This document shows, in pieces, positions 24,991 to 33,531 of a stretch of 37,216 nucleotides of DNA. A program made the translations under genes and the position numbers. The first letter of the stretch is position 1; each line of letters begins with the position of its first letter. Below the pieces are notes generated by a model, which had not been told where the DNA came from, did no database searches, and was given only the letters and a program-made list of their open reading frames with translations. The stretch is from NCBI GenBank assembly GCA_963205125.1, contig CAUJJO010000061.1, positions 1 to 37,216 on the forward strand. Reading direction: 5' to 3'. This DNA comes from Pseudomonadota bacterium. GTDB taxonomy: Bacteria; Pseudomonadota; Gammaproteobacteria; Burkholderiales; Burkholderiaceae_C.

Positions 24991-26948
24991 CATCCGAAGC
25001 CCCAAGCGCAACGCCCCTGCCCGACGCCATCGTCGCCATCGCCACCGGCTACATGGGCGCCAAGCAACTGGCCGCGTCGCACCGCGCGGGCCTCTTCGCG
25101 GCGCTGCGCGAGGGGCCGCTGGACCTGCCCGCGCTGGCCGCGGCGACGGCGCTTGCGCCGCGCATGGCGCGCATCCTCGCCGACAGCATGAGCGCGCTCG
25201 GGCTGCTCACGCGCACGCAGGGCCGCTACGCGCTGCGGCCGGACAGCGCGCGCTACCTGAGCGGCGCGGGCGCCGGTCCCGATCTCGGCGCCTTCCTGCG
25301 CTTCCTCGACGGCATCAGCCACCCGCACTGGGTCGCCGCCTTCGACGGCACGGTGCAGAGCTGCCGTGCCGGCGCGCTCGATCTCTCCGGCGCGCGCTGG
25401 ACGAGCTTCCTGGCCGGCGTCATGAACTACAACGCGCTGCACGCGGCGATGCTCGCGCGCGAGTACGACTTCGCGCGCCATCGCCGCCTGCTCGACTTCG
25501 GCGGCCTCGCGCCCGACTTCGCCATCGCCGCCATGCAGGCCAACGCGCAGCTCGCGACGCGCTTCGTCTTCGACCCCGACTTCGTCGCCGCCGTGCAGGA
25601 GCGCGTCGACGCCGCGGGCCTTGCCGCGCGCTGCCGCGTCGAAGGCGCGAAGACCGAACAGGCGCAGCCCGAAGGCGCGCACGACCTGGTGATGGTCAAC
25701 CACGTCATCCACCGCTTCACGCCCGAGCAGAACATCGAGATCCTGCGCCGCGCGCGCATGGCCGCGGCGGCCGACGCGCGACTGCTGCTGCTGGATTTCT
25801 TCCTCGACGACGACGAGACGCCGCGCGCGCTGGATGCGCTGCATGCCGCGGAGTACCTCGTCATCGACGGCACCGTAGTCCACCCCGAGGCCGAGGTGCG
25901 CTTCTGGCTGCAGAGCGCGGGCTGGCACGTCGTGCAGCGGCTGACGCTGCCGGGCTGCCCGCGCGTGCTCGTCGCCGAGGCCGTGCCCGAGATCGTGCTC
26001 GACCAGCGCCGCCTGCAGCCCGAGGTGGCGGCGCTGCTGGCGCGCGGCGCGGCCGATGCCGCCGCCGCGGCGATGCCGCTCACCGCGCAGGCCCTGCGCG
26101 ACACGCTGGCCACCCGCTTCGAACACGCACAGACGATGGCGCCGGTGGCCTCGATCCGCGATCTGCGCGTCGCCGGGCCCGAGGGCGAGGTGCCGGTGCG
26201 GCTCTACCTGCCGGCCGCCGACCAGCCGCTGCCGGTCTTCATCTGGCTGCACGGCGGAGGTTGGACCGCGGGCTCGCTGGCCGAGAACGACGTGTGCTGC
26301 CGCGCCGTCGCGGCGGCGGCGCAGGTGGCGGTGCTCTCGGTCGACTATCGGCTTGCGCCCGAGCACCCGTACCCGGCGGCACTCGACGACTGCTGGGCGG
26401 TGCTCGCCTGGCTGCAGCAGGCCGGCGCAGGCCTCGGGCTGGATGCTGCGCGCGTGGCCGTCGGCGGCGAGAGTGCCGGCGGCAACCTGGCGACCGCCGT
26501 CTGCCTGGTCAGCCGCGATGCCGAAGGGCCGGCGATCCGCGCCCAGGTGCTGGTGAGCCCGGTGATGGGCCACCCCGAGGATGGCTACGCGTCCTACGCC
26601 GACTACGCCGAGGGCTACGGCATGACCGCGGGCATCATGCACTTCTTCTTCGCGCAGTACGTGCGCGATGCAGGCCAGCTCGACGAGCCCACGCTGCTGC
26701 CGCTGCGCGAGCGCGACCTCGCCGGCCTGCCGCCGGCCCTGCTGCTGGCGGCCGAGTGCGACCTGCTGCGCAGCGAGGGCGAGCGCTTCGCCGCGCGGCT
26801 GGCCGAAGCCGGCGTGGCGGTGGAGCACAAGACCTATGCCGGCCAGGTGCACTGCTTCTTCGGGCTGAACACGCGCCTGGCCGATGCTGCCGACGCGCAC
26901 CGCCGCTGCGCCGCGTTCCTGCGCCGGCACCTGCACGGCGAGGCCTGA
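24987..26948 (+). CDS. Fusion: O-methyltransferase-like domain + HSL-type alpha/beta hydrolase
   Basis: 653-residue two-domain protein. Residues about 10-95 resemble the dimerisation winged helix of plant-type O-methyltransferases (GLFAALREGPLDLPALAAAT, then LGLLTRTQGRYAL). Residues about 100-345 follow the methyltransferase fold, ending with HPEAEVRFWLQSAGWHV. SAM motif I is degenerate: LLDFGGLAPDF (168-178) where LDVGGGxG is expected, so methyl transfer is doubtful. Residues about 395-650 are a hormone-sensitive-lipase-type esterase with oxyanion HGGG (422-425), Ser496 in GESAGG, Asp592 in ECDLL and His622 in GQVHCFF, a complete triad. No signal peptide, so cytoplasmic. A GTG start is used, with GAGG 5 nt before it. 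Probably acts on an ester of the imported compound. Confidence 0.88.
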   Translation: MTSEAPSATPLPDAIVAIATGYMGAKQLAASHRAGLFAALREGPLDLPALAAATALAPRMARILADSMSALGLLTRTQGRYALRPDSARYLSGAGAGPDLGAFLRFLDGISHPHWVAAFDGTVQSCRAGALDLSGARWTSFLAGVMNYNALHAAMLAREYDFARHRRLLDFGGLAPDFAIAAMQANAQLATRFVFDPDFVAAVQERVDAAGLAARCRVEGAKTEQAQPEGAHDLVMVNHVIHRFTPEQNIEILRRARMAAAADARLLLLDFFLDDDETPRALDALHAAEYLVIDGTVVHPEAEVRFWLQSAGWHVVQRLTLPGCPRVLVAEAVPEIVLDQRRLQPEVAALLARGAADAAAAAMPLTAQALRDTLATRFEHAQTMAPVASIRDLRVAGPEGEVPVRLYLPAADQPLPVFIWLHGGGWTAGSLAENDVCCRAVAAAAQVAVLSVDYRLAPEHPYPAALDDCWAVLAWLQQAGAGLGLDAARVAVGGESAGGNLATAVCLVSRDAEGPAIRAQVLVSPVMGHPEDGYASYADYAEGYGMTAGIMHFFFAQYVRDAGQLDEPTLLPLRERDLAGLPPALLLAAECDLLRSEGERFAARLAEAGVAVEHKTYAGQVHCFFGLNTRLADAADAHRRCAAFLRRHLHGEA

Positions 26949-26976
26949 GCGCAGCCACAGGCGCGGGGCGCGGGCT

Positions 26977-27573
26977 TCAGGGCTGCTGCAGGCGCAACAT
27001 GAAGTCCGCCAGATGCTGACGCTGCAGCCGCGTGGTCGAGAACTTGGGGCCGAGCAGGCTCATCATGTTGGCGCCCGCGTTGAGCAGCACCAGTTCGTCG
27101 ACGAGCTGCTCGTCGGGCAGGGCGCTGCGGATCTCGCCGTCCTCGCGCCCCTGGCGCAGGAAGGCGGCAAGCTGCGTGCGCCAGGCGCGCAGGTGCGTGA
27201 GGTACTTGGCATGCAGCTTGGGGCTGTAGAGCGAGACCGACCAGAAGGCCAGCAGCACGCGCGCGGCTTCGATGCGCCGCGCATCCAGCGGCATCGCCGC
27301 CAGGCAGAAGGCCTGCAGGCCGGCGAGGCCGCGGCCGTGGTCCTGCGCCACGTAGGAGCTGACGACCGCCAGCGCGCGGTCGTAGGTGGCTTCGATGATG
27401 TCGTCCTTGGACGCGAAGTAGCGCTTGAGCGCGCCGTTGGCAAAGCCCGCGGCGGCGGCGATCTCGCGCATCGTCGCCGCCTCGATGCCGCCTTCGACGA
27501 TCAGCGTCCAGGTCACGTCGACGATGTGGCTGCGGCGCTCGTCGTGGTCGATCAGCTTGGGCATGCGCGTCAT
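26977..27573 (-). CDS. TetR-family transcriptional regulator
   Basis: 198-residue one-component repressor. The N-terminal HTH is clear: HIVDVTWTLIVEGGIEAATM, then REIAAAAGFANGALKRYFASKDDII (about 17-60). The all-helical C-terminal ligand domain is divergent and somewhat BetI-like at its start. The start at 27573 (MTRMPKL) is chosen, with 27564 (MPKL) as an equally good alternative; neither has a strong ribosome site. It converges with the fusion gene (28 bp between stops) and is divergent from the TonB receptor gene with about 204 bp between, so it may control the receptor, the fusion gene or both. The ligand is unknown. Confidence 0.9.
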   Translation of the reverse strand: MTRMPKLIDHDERRSHIVDVTWTLIVEGGIEAATMREIAAAAGFANGALKRYFASKDDIIEATYDRALAVVSSYVAQDHGRGLAGLQAFCLAAMPLDARRIEAARVLLAFWSVSLYSPKLHAKYLTHLRAWRTQLAAFLRQGREDGEIRSALPDEQLVDELVLLNAGANMMSLLGPKFSTTRLQRQHLADFMLRLQQP

Positions 27574-27614
27574 TGTGGCATCGCCGCGCCGGACCTCGAC
27601 GACGCCCGTGTGCG

Positions 27615-27660
27615 GCTTAATGGTCAACACTAGTAGATTAAAAAACGAGAGGCTTCGATA
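27615..27660. promoter_or_regulatory. AT-rich promoter patch between tetR and the TonB receptor gene
   Basis: A stretch rich in A and T (TTAATGGTCAACACTAGTAG followed by ATTAAAAAA) stands out from the surrounding DNA. It contains TTGACC on the minus strand and outer arms TTAAT (27617-27621) and ATTAA (27637-27641) around CTAG. It is the most likely place for divergent promoters of tetR and the receptor gene and for a regulator site, but I could not fit clean -35/-10 pairs. Confidence 0.4.
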
Positions 27661-27668
27661 CTTTCTTC

Positions 27669-27730
27669 CAGGGGTCAACCGCCCCTGCCGGCGCAGAGGT
27701 CGGGCGCGCGGGGCGATCGGCCCCGCGCGC
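27669..27730 (+). promoter_or_regulatory. Two hairpins in the TonB-receptor leader
   Basis: The first has a 6-bp stem CAGGGG/CCCCTG (27669-27674 with 27682-27687). The second has perfect 11-bp arms GCGCGCGGGGC/GCCCCGCGCGC at 27704-27714 and 27720-27730 with loop GATCG, ending 47 nt before the receptor ATG. It could be a leader terminator, an mRNA-stabilising structure or an operator. No T-run follows. Confidence 0.45.
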
Positions 27731-27777
27731 AGTCCGGCGCGCTAGGCGAACCCCACACCCAGACCCGGAGACGAACC

Positions 27778-29931
27778 ATGCCCGTGAGATTCAAGCGTGC
27801 CGCCGTCGCGGCGGCGGTGGCGAGCGCGCTGCTCGGTCTGTCCCAGGCCGCGCAGGCCGCCGATGCGGCGGACGCGGCGGATGCGGCCGGCGCCGACGGC
27901 AAGGACAGGATCGCCGTCGACCGCGTCGTCGTCACCGCGCAGAAGCGCAAGCAGGTGGCGTCGAGCACGCCGCTGGCGCTGTCGGTGATCGGCGGCGACG
28001 ACCTGAAGGACGCCGGTGCCGTGCGCATCGATGCCCTGAGCGAACTGATGCCCAACGTCGAGATCGCCGAGGGCGACTCCGCGCACGGCATGACGGTGCG
28101 CATCCGCGGCGTCTCGTCGAGCGACTTCACCGACAGCGGCGACCCCTCCGCCGCCTTCAACCTCGACGGCATCTACATCGCGCGCCCGCAGGCTCAGGGG
28201 TTGAGCTTCTACGATCTCGAGCGCATCGAGGTGCTGCGCGGCCCGCAAGGCACGCTCTACGGCCGCAACGCGACCGCCGGCGCGATCAACGTCATCACCC
28301 ACAAGCCGGTCTTCCGGCGCGAGGCCGCACTCGGCGCCACGCTCGGCAACCTGAGCGCGCTGCGCCTGGACGGCATGGTCAACCAGCCGCTGGGCGAGGC
28401 GCTGGCGCTGCGCGTGGCCTTCGCGCGCAACCGCCGCGACGGCACGCTGGAGAACACGGCCGGCGGCGAGCGCAGCAACGACATCCACGACGACGCTGCG
28501 CGCGCGCACCTGCTGGCGCGCCTGGGCAAGGCCAGCACGCTGCTGTTCACCCTGGACACCGCCAGGATCGGCGGAGTCGGCCCGGGGCTGGTGCCCCTGG
28601 AGCGCTGGAACGTCGGCCAGAAGCGGGTCTTCGACCCGGTGGTCAAGACGCGCATCGACGACGAGAACAGCGGCGCCGCGCTCGAGTTCAAGCACGACTT
28701 CGGCGGCGTCGAGCTGAGCTGGCTGTCGGGCAGCCGCGACCTGAAGCGCAACGAGGACACGGCGCACGGCGAGCTGCCGTTCCCGCTCGTCCTGCACAGC
28801 CGCAGCAAGCAGATCTCGCACGAGCTGCGCGTGGCCAACAGCGGCAGCGGCGCGCTGCAGTGGGTGGCCGGCGCCTACGCCTTCCGCGAGAACAGCGTCA
28901 CCGACTACGTGATCGGCGACCTGCTCGCGCCCGGCGTGGGGCTGCACTGGATCGTCGACCCCACGACCGCGTGGACCAAGGCGCTGTTCGGGCAGGGCAC
29001 CTATGCCGTGCAGCCCGAGCTGCGGCTGACCGCGGGCCTGCGCTACTCGCGCGACAAGAAGCACCAGGTCGGCACCATGTACGTCGGCGACATGCCCATC
29101 CCCTACGGCGCCGACGCCTCGTATTCGAAGGCGAGCTGGCGCCTGGGCGTCGACTACGACGCCTCGAAGACGCTCATGCTCTACGCGAGCCTGGCCACCG
29201 GCTACAAGGCCGGCGGCTTCAACCAGGGCAGCGACGACCCGTCCCGGCCCAACTACAACCCGCACCTGGTCTACCAGCCCGAGAACCTGCTGGCCGCCGA
29301 GATCGGCGCCAAGGGGCGGCTGCTCGAGGGCCGGCTCTCGTTCAACCTGGCGCTGTTCGACTACGACTACCGCGACCTGCAGCTGAGCGCCGGGCAGCCG
29401 CCGAACTCGTCCTCCGGCGCCTTCGCCACGCTCAACGCGGCCAAGGCCTCGGTGCGCGGCATCGAGCTCGATGGCCGCCTGCTCGTCGGCGACGACGACA
29501 TGCTGACCTACAGCCTGGGCCTGATGCGCTCGAAGTACAAGGGCTACCTCGCCGGCCCGGTGGGCGCGCAGCAGGACTGGAGCGGGCGGCCCCTCGACAA
29601 CTCGCCCGAGACCAATGTCGCGCTGGGTTGGCAGCACACCTGGTCGCTGCAGGCCGGGGGCAGCCTGACGGCGCGCGTCAACGGCCGCTACAGCTCCAGC
29701 TATGTGGTGAGCGACTACAACGCGCCGCGCCAGTTCACGCAGGACGGCTTCACCAAGCTGGACCTGAGCTTGGGCTGGGAGTCGGCCTCGGGCGCGTACG
29801 CGGCGCAGCTCTTCGTGAAGAACGCGACCGACAAGACGGTGATCCGCGCCTACTCGGGGCTTGGCGCCAGCGGCGGGCTGATCGTCGGCGACCCGCGCCT
29901 CTTCGGCCTGCGCCTGAGCGCGAAATTCTGA
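27778..29931 (+). CDS. TonB-dependent outer-membrane receptor
   Basis: Energised outer-membrane uptake channel of 717 residues. The signal peptide is cleaved near AQA (residue 27). A spacer of Ala-Ala-Asp repeats leads to the TonB box DRVVVTAQKR (48-57). The plug domain shows TVRIRGVSSSD, DGIYIARPQAQG and the conserved LERIEVLRGPQGTLYGRNA with GAINVITHKP. The barrel follows and ends in the required aromatic (LRLSAKF). GGAG at 27767-27770 precedes the ATG by 7 nt. It resembles the large group of receptors found with catabolic genes rather than known siderophore receptors. The NitT-type ABC importer genes follow, suggesting one uptake route across both membranes. Confidence 0.93.
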   Translation: MPVRFKRAAVAAAVASALLGLSQAAQAADAADAADAAGADGKDRIAVDRVVVTAQKRKQVASSTPLALSVIGGDDLKDAGAVRIDALSELMPNVEIAEGDSAHGMTVRIRGVSSSDFTDSGDPSAAFNLDGIYIARPQAQGLSFYDLERIEVLRGPQGTLYGRNATAGAINVITHKPVFRREAALGATLGNLSALRLDGMVNQPLGEALALRVAFARNRRDGTLENTAGGERSNDIHDDAARAHLLARLGKASTLLFTLDTARIGGVGPGLVPLERWNVGQKRVFDPVVKTRIDDENSGAALEFKHDFGGVELSWLSGSRDLKRNEDTAHGELPFPLVLHSRSKQISHELRVANSGSGALQWVAGAYAFRENSVTDYVIGDLLAPGVGLHWIVDPTTAWTKALFGQGTYAVQPELRLTAGLRYSRDKKHQVGTMYVGDMPIPYGADASYSKASWRLGVDYDASKTLMLYASLATGYKAGGFNQGSDDPSRPNYNPHLVYQPENLLAAEIGAKGRLLEGRLSFNLALFDYDYRDLQLSAGQPPNSSSGAFATLNAAKASVRGIELDGRLLVGDDDMLTYSLGLMRSKYKGYLAGPVGAQQDWSGRPLDNSPETNVALGWQHTWSLQAGGSLTARVNGRYSSSYVVSDYNAPRQFTQDGFTKLDLSLGWESASGAYAAQLFVKNATDKTVIRAYSGLGASGGLIVGDPRLFGLRLSAKF

Positions 29932-29934
29932 AGT

Positions 29935-30016
29935 GCGGGCCCGCTCGATCATCTTGCGGTGCACCGTGGGACAGGCGCGCGGGCGCGGTCTCGCGCTAGG
30001 CTTGCAGCGGGCCCGC
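29935..30016. repeat. Pair of identical 10-bp palindromes
   Basis: The self-complementary sequence GCGGGCCCGC occurs at 29935-29944, 3 bp after the receptor stop, and again at 30007-30016. The gap 29932-30072 has no gene. The two copies could pair with each other or be coincidence in GC-rich DNA. Confidence 0.35.
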
Positions 30017-30072
30017 GCCCGGCCCGCCGGAAGGGCCCGGGCACGCACCGCCCACGGCCTGGAGACGACAGC

Positions 30073-31058
30073 ATGAACACCCTTCTTCGCGCGCTGCGCG
30101 GCGTCCTCGCCGCGGCGCTGGCACTGACCCTCGCGCCGCTGGCCGGCGCCGCCGCGCCGACGCCTTCGACGCCTTCCTCGCCCTCCGCCGCGGCGCCGGT
30201 GGCGCTGCGCGTGGGCATCGCGCCCATGCCGGAGTTCGTGCCGGTCTTCATCGGCCTGGAGAAGGGCTACTTCCGCAAGCGCGGGCTGGAGGTGACGCCG
30301 CAGCTCATCAGCAATCCGGCCACGGGCACGGTGGCGCTGCAGTCGGACTCGCTGCAGCTCGTGGCCGACAGCGTGACCACGCTGCTGCAGGCCACCGACT
30401 CCGGCCTGGACCTGGTCGTCGCCTCGGGCGGCGCCATCGCCAGCAGGAGCGACACCATCTTCGGCCTGCTGGTGAAGAGCGGCTCGACGATCCAGAAGCC
30501 CGCCGACTTCGTCGGCCGCAAGATCGGCATGCCCGGCCTCGGCAGCTTCTTCCACGTGCTGACGCGCGAGTGGTTCACGGTGCACGGCGTCGACTACCGC
30601 AAGATCAAGTTCGTCGAGGTCGCCTTCCCGCAGCTCGCCGACGTCATGAAGGCCGGCACGGTGGACGCGGTGATGATCGCCGAGCCCTTCCTCACGCGCG
30701 CCGTCAAGGCCGGCATCGGCCAGCGCGTCTTTCCATCGCCGCCGACCTGCCCGACGGCCTGCCGCCCTTCGTCTACCTGATGCGGCGCGCCTGGGCGGCC
30801 GAACACCCGGGCGTGGCCGCGGCCTTCCAGGCGGCGATGGCCGAGGCGGTGGCCTTCGCCGAGGCCAACCCCGACGCCGCGCGCGAGATCTACGGCCGCA
30901 ACGTCAAGCTGCCGCCCGAGGCGCTGGCCACCATCCGCATCAGCAAGATGAACGCCACCGTGACGCCCGACCAGATCGAGCGCTGGGACGACATGATGCG
31001 GCGCCAGGGCATGCTGCGCAAACCGCTGGACGCGCGGCGCCTGCTGCAGGTGCCCTGA
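30073..31058 (+). pseudogene. NitT/TauT-type ABC substrate-binding protein, frameshifted
   Basis: Periplasmic binding protein of the NMT1/SsuA-like group. A signal peptide (hydrophobic 9-27) is followed by VALRVGIAPMPEFVPVFIGLEKGYF and RKRGLEVTPQLISNP, typical of the family. From residue about 220 the frame breaks: the first frame runs into unrelated residues and stops at 30780, while the family-like sequence (SIAADLPDGLPPFVYLMRR to RRLLQVP) continues in the next frame to 31058. Adding one base to the TTT at 30730-30732 would give QRVFSIAADLP and a 328-residue protein of normal length. Either a real single-base deletion or a sequencing error. The ATPase and permease genes downstream are intact. 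Confidence 0.85.
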
Positions 31059-31072
31059 GGAGCAGCGCGCCG

Positions 31073-31831
31073 ATGGCCGAGCCGCTGATCCGCTTCGAGC
31101 GCGTGCGCCTGGACTACCAGGGCCGCAACGTGCTGGACGAGCTGAGCCTCGACATCGCCGAGGGCGAGTTCGTCTGCCTGGTCGGCCCCTCGGGCTGCGG
31201 CAAGACCACGCTGCTGCGCCTGCTGGCCGGGCTGGTGGCGGCCGACGCCGGGCAGGTGCTGCTGCGCGGGCAGCCCGTGCGCAAGCCCACGCCCGAGGTG
31301 GCGGTGGTGTTCCAGGACTACGGCCGCGCGCTGCTGCCCTGGCGCACGGCCGCGGGCAATGTTTCGCTCGCGCTCGAGGCCGCGGGCGTGCCGCGCGTGC
31401 AGCGCGAGGCGCGCATCGCCGCGCTGCTGGCCAAGGTCGGCCTGGGCTGCCACGCCGGCAAGTACCCGATGCAGCTCTCCGGCGGCATGCAGCAGCGGCT
31501 GCAGATCGCGCGCTGCCTGGCGCAGCAGCCCAAGGTGCTGCTGATGGACGAGCCCTTCGGCGCGCTGGACGCGCTCACCCGCCAGTCGCTGCAGGACGAG
31601 GCGCTGGCGCTCGTGCGCGAGACCGGCGCCACGGTGCTCTTCGTCACGCACGACCTCGAGGAGGCGCTCTACCTCGGCCACCGCGTCGTGGCGCTGCAGG
31701 CCAACCCGGGGCGCGTGGCTGCCGAGGTCGAGGTGCGCCTGCCCTGGCCGCGCGCGCAGCTCAGCACGCGCGAGCACCCCGAGTTCCTGGCGCTGCGGCA
31801 CCGCCTCTATGGCCTCGTGCAGGCGCACTGA
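31073..31831 (+). CDS. NitT/TauT-type ABC importer ATPase
   Basis: ATP-binding subunit of the nitrate/sulfonate/taurine-type family, 252 residues. Walker A is GPSGCGKTT (38-46), the Q-loop FQDYGRALLPWRT is typical of SsuB/TauB/NrtD, the signature is LSGGMQQR (135-142), Walker B LLMDEPFGALDALTR with Asp159/Glu160, and the switch His lies in VTHDLEEAL. It starts 14 bp after the frameshifted binding-protein gene, with GGAG just upstream of the ATG, and overlaps the first permease by 23 bp. The substrate is not readable; members also carry pyrimidine precursors and aromatic acids. Confidence 0.93.
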   Translation: MAEPLIRFERVRLDYQGRNVLDELSLDIAEGEFVCLVGPSGCGKTTLLRLLAGLVAADAGQVLLRGQPVRKPTPEVAVVFQDYGRALLPWRTAAGNVSLALEAAGVPRVQREARIAALLAKVGLGCHAGKYPMQLSGGMQQRLQIARCLAQQPKVLLMDEPFGALDALTRQSLQDEALALVRETGATVLFVTHDLEEALYLGHRVVALQANPGRVAAEVEVRLPWPRAQLSTREHPEFLALRHRLYGLVQAH

Positions 31832-32594
31832 AGCCGGCCCGGCAGGGCGCTGGCGCGGCGCCGTGCTGCCGCTGCTGGCGCTGTTGCTGGCCGAAATGCT
31901 GCTGCGCGCCTCGGGCCTGCAGAGCGAGGGCGTGGCGCGGCCAAGCGAAATCCTCGTCGCCGGCTGGGACAGCCTGCGCGAAGGCCATCTGCTGCGCGCG
32001 ACCGCGCAGACCCTGGCCTGCGCGCTGGCCGGGCTGCTGCTGGGCGGCGGCGCGGGGCTGCTGGGGGGGCTGGCGCTCGGCCTCTCGGCCGGGCTTGCGC
32101 GCCTGGCGGCGGTCTCGGTGGAGCTGCTGCGCAACATGCCGCCGGTGGCGCTGATCCCGATCGCCATCCTCGTCTTCGGCTTCGGTTTTCGCATGGAGAT
32201 CGCGCTGGTGGCCTTCACCTGCTTCTGGCCGATGCTGCTGCTGGCGCGCGATGCGGTGCGCGGCGTCGACGTGCGGCTGCTGGAAGTGGCGCGCGTGCTC
32301 GGCCTGTCGGAGCGCGACACGGCGCTGAAGATCGTGCTGCCGGCGGCCTCGGCGCGCATCTTCGTCGCCTTCCGCCTGGCCGCGGGCATCGCGCTCATCG
32401 TCGCCGTCACCACCGAGGTGGCCGAGAACCCGCTGGGCCTTGGCCACCGCATGATGATCGCGCAGCAGGAGCTGCGCGTGGCCGAGATGTACGCCGCGCT
32501 GGCGTGGCTCGCGGCCATCGGCTGGGCGCTCAACGCCGGCCTGCTGGCCCTGCAGCAGCGGCTTTTTGCGCCGCTTCGCGGAGGGCGGGGATGA
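31809..32594 (+). CDS. NitT/TauT-type ABC importer permease 1
   Basis: Inner-membrane permease of 261 residues with about six hydrophobic segments. The EAA coupling loop is EVARVLGLSERDTALKIVLP followed by AASARIF, where the ATPase docks. RPSEILVAGWDSLREG before the first core helix is typical of SsuC/TauC-like permeases. The ATG at 31809 lies inside the ATPase gene (23-bp overlap), indicating coupled translation; no later in-frame start fits better. A second permease gene follows, so the importer has two different permease subunits, where many SsuC systems use a homodimer. Confidence 0.9.
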   Translation: MASCRRTEAGPAGRWRGAVLPLLALLLAEMLLRASGLQSEGVARPSEILVAGWDSLREGHLLRATAQTLACALAGLLLGGGAGLLGGLALGLSAGLARLAAVSVELLRNMPPVALIPIAILVFGFGFRMEIALVAFTCFWPMLLLARDAVRGVDVRLLEVARVLGLSERDTALKIVLPAASARIFVAFRLAAGIALIVAVTTEVAENPLGLGHRMMIAQQELRVAEMYAALAWLAAIGWALNAGLLALQQRLFAPLRGGRG

Positions 32595-32656
32595 GCGCGC
32601 CGGGCTGCTCCCGAGCGCGCGGGCGCAAGCGGGCCGCGCAAAGGGTCGTCCCGTGA
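32591..32656 (+). CDS. Possible 21-aa linking ORF between the two permease genes
   Basis: A short frame starts with an ATG that overlaps the permease 1 stop as ATGA and ends with a TGA that overlaps the permease 2 GTG start as GTGA. The product is Arg-rich (MSAPGCSRARGRKRAAQRVVP). It may only relay ribosomes from one permease gene to the next, or may mark an ancestral frameshift in the permease 2 N-terminus. Confidence 0.25.
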   Translation: MSAPGCSRARGRKRAAQRVVP

Positions 32657-33429
32657 GTGCCGCGCGCTGGCACGAGCGCCCGCTCGGCGGCCTGGCCTCG
32701 CTGGGCGTGGCCGCGGGGCTGCTGCTGCTGTGGGGCTGGATCGCGCAGCGGGCGTGGATCTCGCCGGTCTTCCTGCCTTCGCCGCTGCAGACGCTGGACG
32801 CGCTCGTGCTGGGCCTGCGCGAGGGCGAGCTGCTCGCGCAGACGCAGGCCACGCTGCTGCGCATGCTCTACGGCTGGCTGATCGCCTCGGCGCTGGGCGT
32901 CGTCGTCGGCGCGCTGATCGGCCTGTCGGCCACGGCACGCAGCTGGCTGCTGCCGAGCCTGGAGCTGCTGCGGCCGCTGCCGGCCACCGCGCTGCTGCCG
33001 GTGGGCATCGCGCTGCTGGGCCTGACGCCGGGCATGCTGCTGGCGGTGATCGCCTTCGGCGCCGCCTGGCCGGTGCTGCTGGCCACGGCGCAAGGTGTCG
33101 CCTCGGTCGAGCCGCGCCTGCAGGAGGTGGCGCGGCTGCTGGCCATCGGACGCGCGCGCTTCGTGCTGGCCTTCGTGCTGCCGCACGCGCTGCCCGACAT
33201 CCTCTCGGGCATGCGGCTGTCGCTCACCGCCTCGCTGATCGTCGGCGTCGTCGGCGAGATGCTCACCGCGCAGGAGGGCCTCGGGACCACGGTGCTCTAC
33301 GCCGCGCGCGCCTTTCGCAGCCCCGAGCTCTATGCCGGCGTCGTCATCCTGGGCGTCATCGGCTCGCTGGGCAACCTGCTGCTGCAGGGGGCCGAAGCGC
33401 GCCTGCTGCCCTGGCGGCGCGAGGGCTGA
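32653..33429 (+). CDS. NitT/TauT-type ABC importer permease 2
   Basis: Inner-membrane permease of 258 residues from the GTG at 32653. About six hydrophobic segments are seen. The SPVFLPSPLQTLDALVLG segment is the standard SsuC-like periplasmic entry, and the EAA loop is EVARLLAIGRARFVLAFVLP with HALPDIL. RLSLTASLIVGVVGEML and GLGTTVLYAARAF close the core. The GTG start is preferred because the upstream frame to a TTG at 32566 is Arg/Gly-rich and not membrane-like. It pairs with permease 1 and is the last gene of the importer; the SDR-MoaF fusion begins 102 bp later. Confidence 0.88.
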   Translation: MSAARWHERPLGGLASLGVAAGLLLLWGWIAQRAWISPVFLPSPLQTLDALVLGLREGELLAQTQATLLRMLYGWLIASALGVVVGALIGLSATARSWLLPSLELLRPLPATALLPVGIALLGLTPGMLLAVIAFGAAWPVLLATAQGVASVEPRLQEVARLLAIGRARFVLAFVLPHALPDILSGMRLSLTASLIVGVVGEMLTAQEGLGTTVLYAARAFRSPELYAGVVILGVIGSLGNLLLQGAEARLLPWRREG

Positions 33430-33531
33430 GCGCTGACCCTCTCCGACGCCACCCGCGCGCGACGACCACGCCAGGCACCGCCTCGACCCTCTGCCTCCAA
33501 GCTCCCCGACTCCAACCGCAGCGACACTTCC

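Noticed and set aside
30570..31058. Second half of the NitT-type binding protein as an independent gene
   Set aside because: Its first 50 or so residues are the out-of-frame reading of the upstream half, and only residues after the shift resemble the family, so this is one frameshifted gene.
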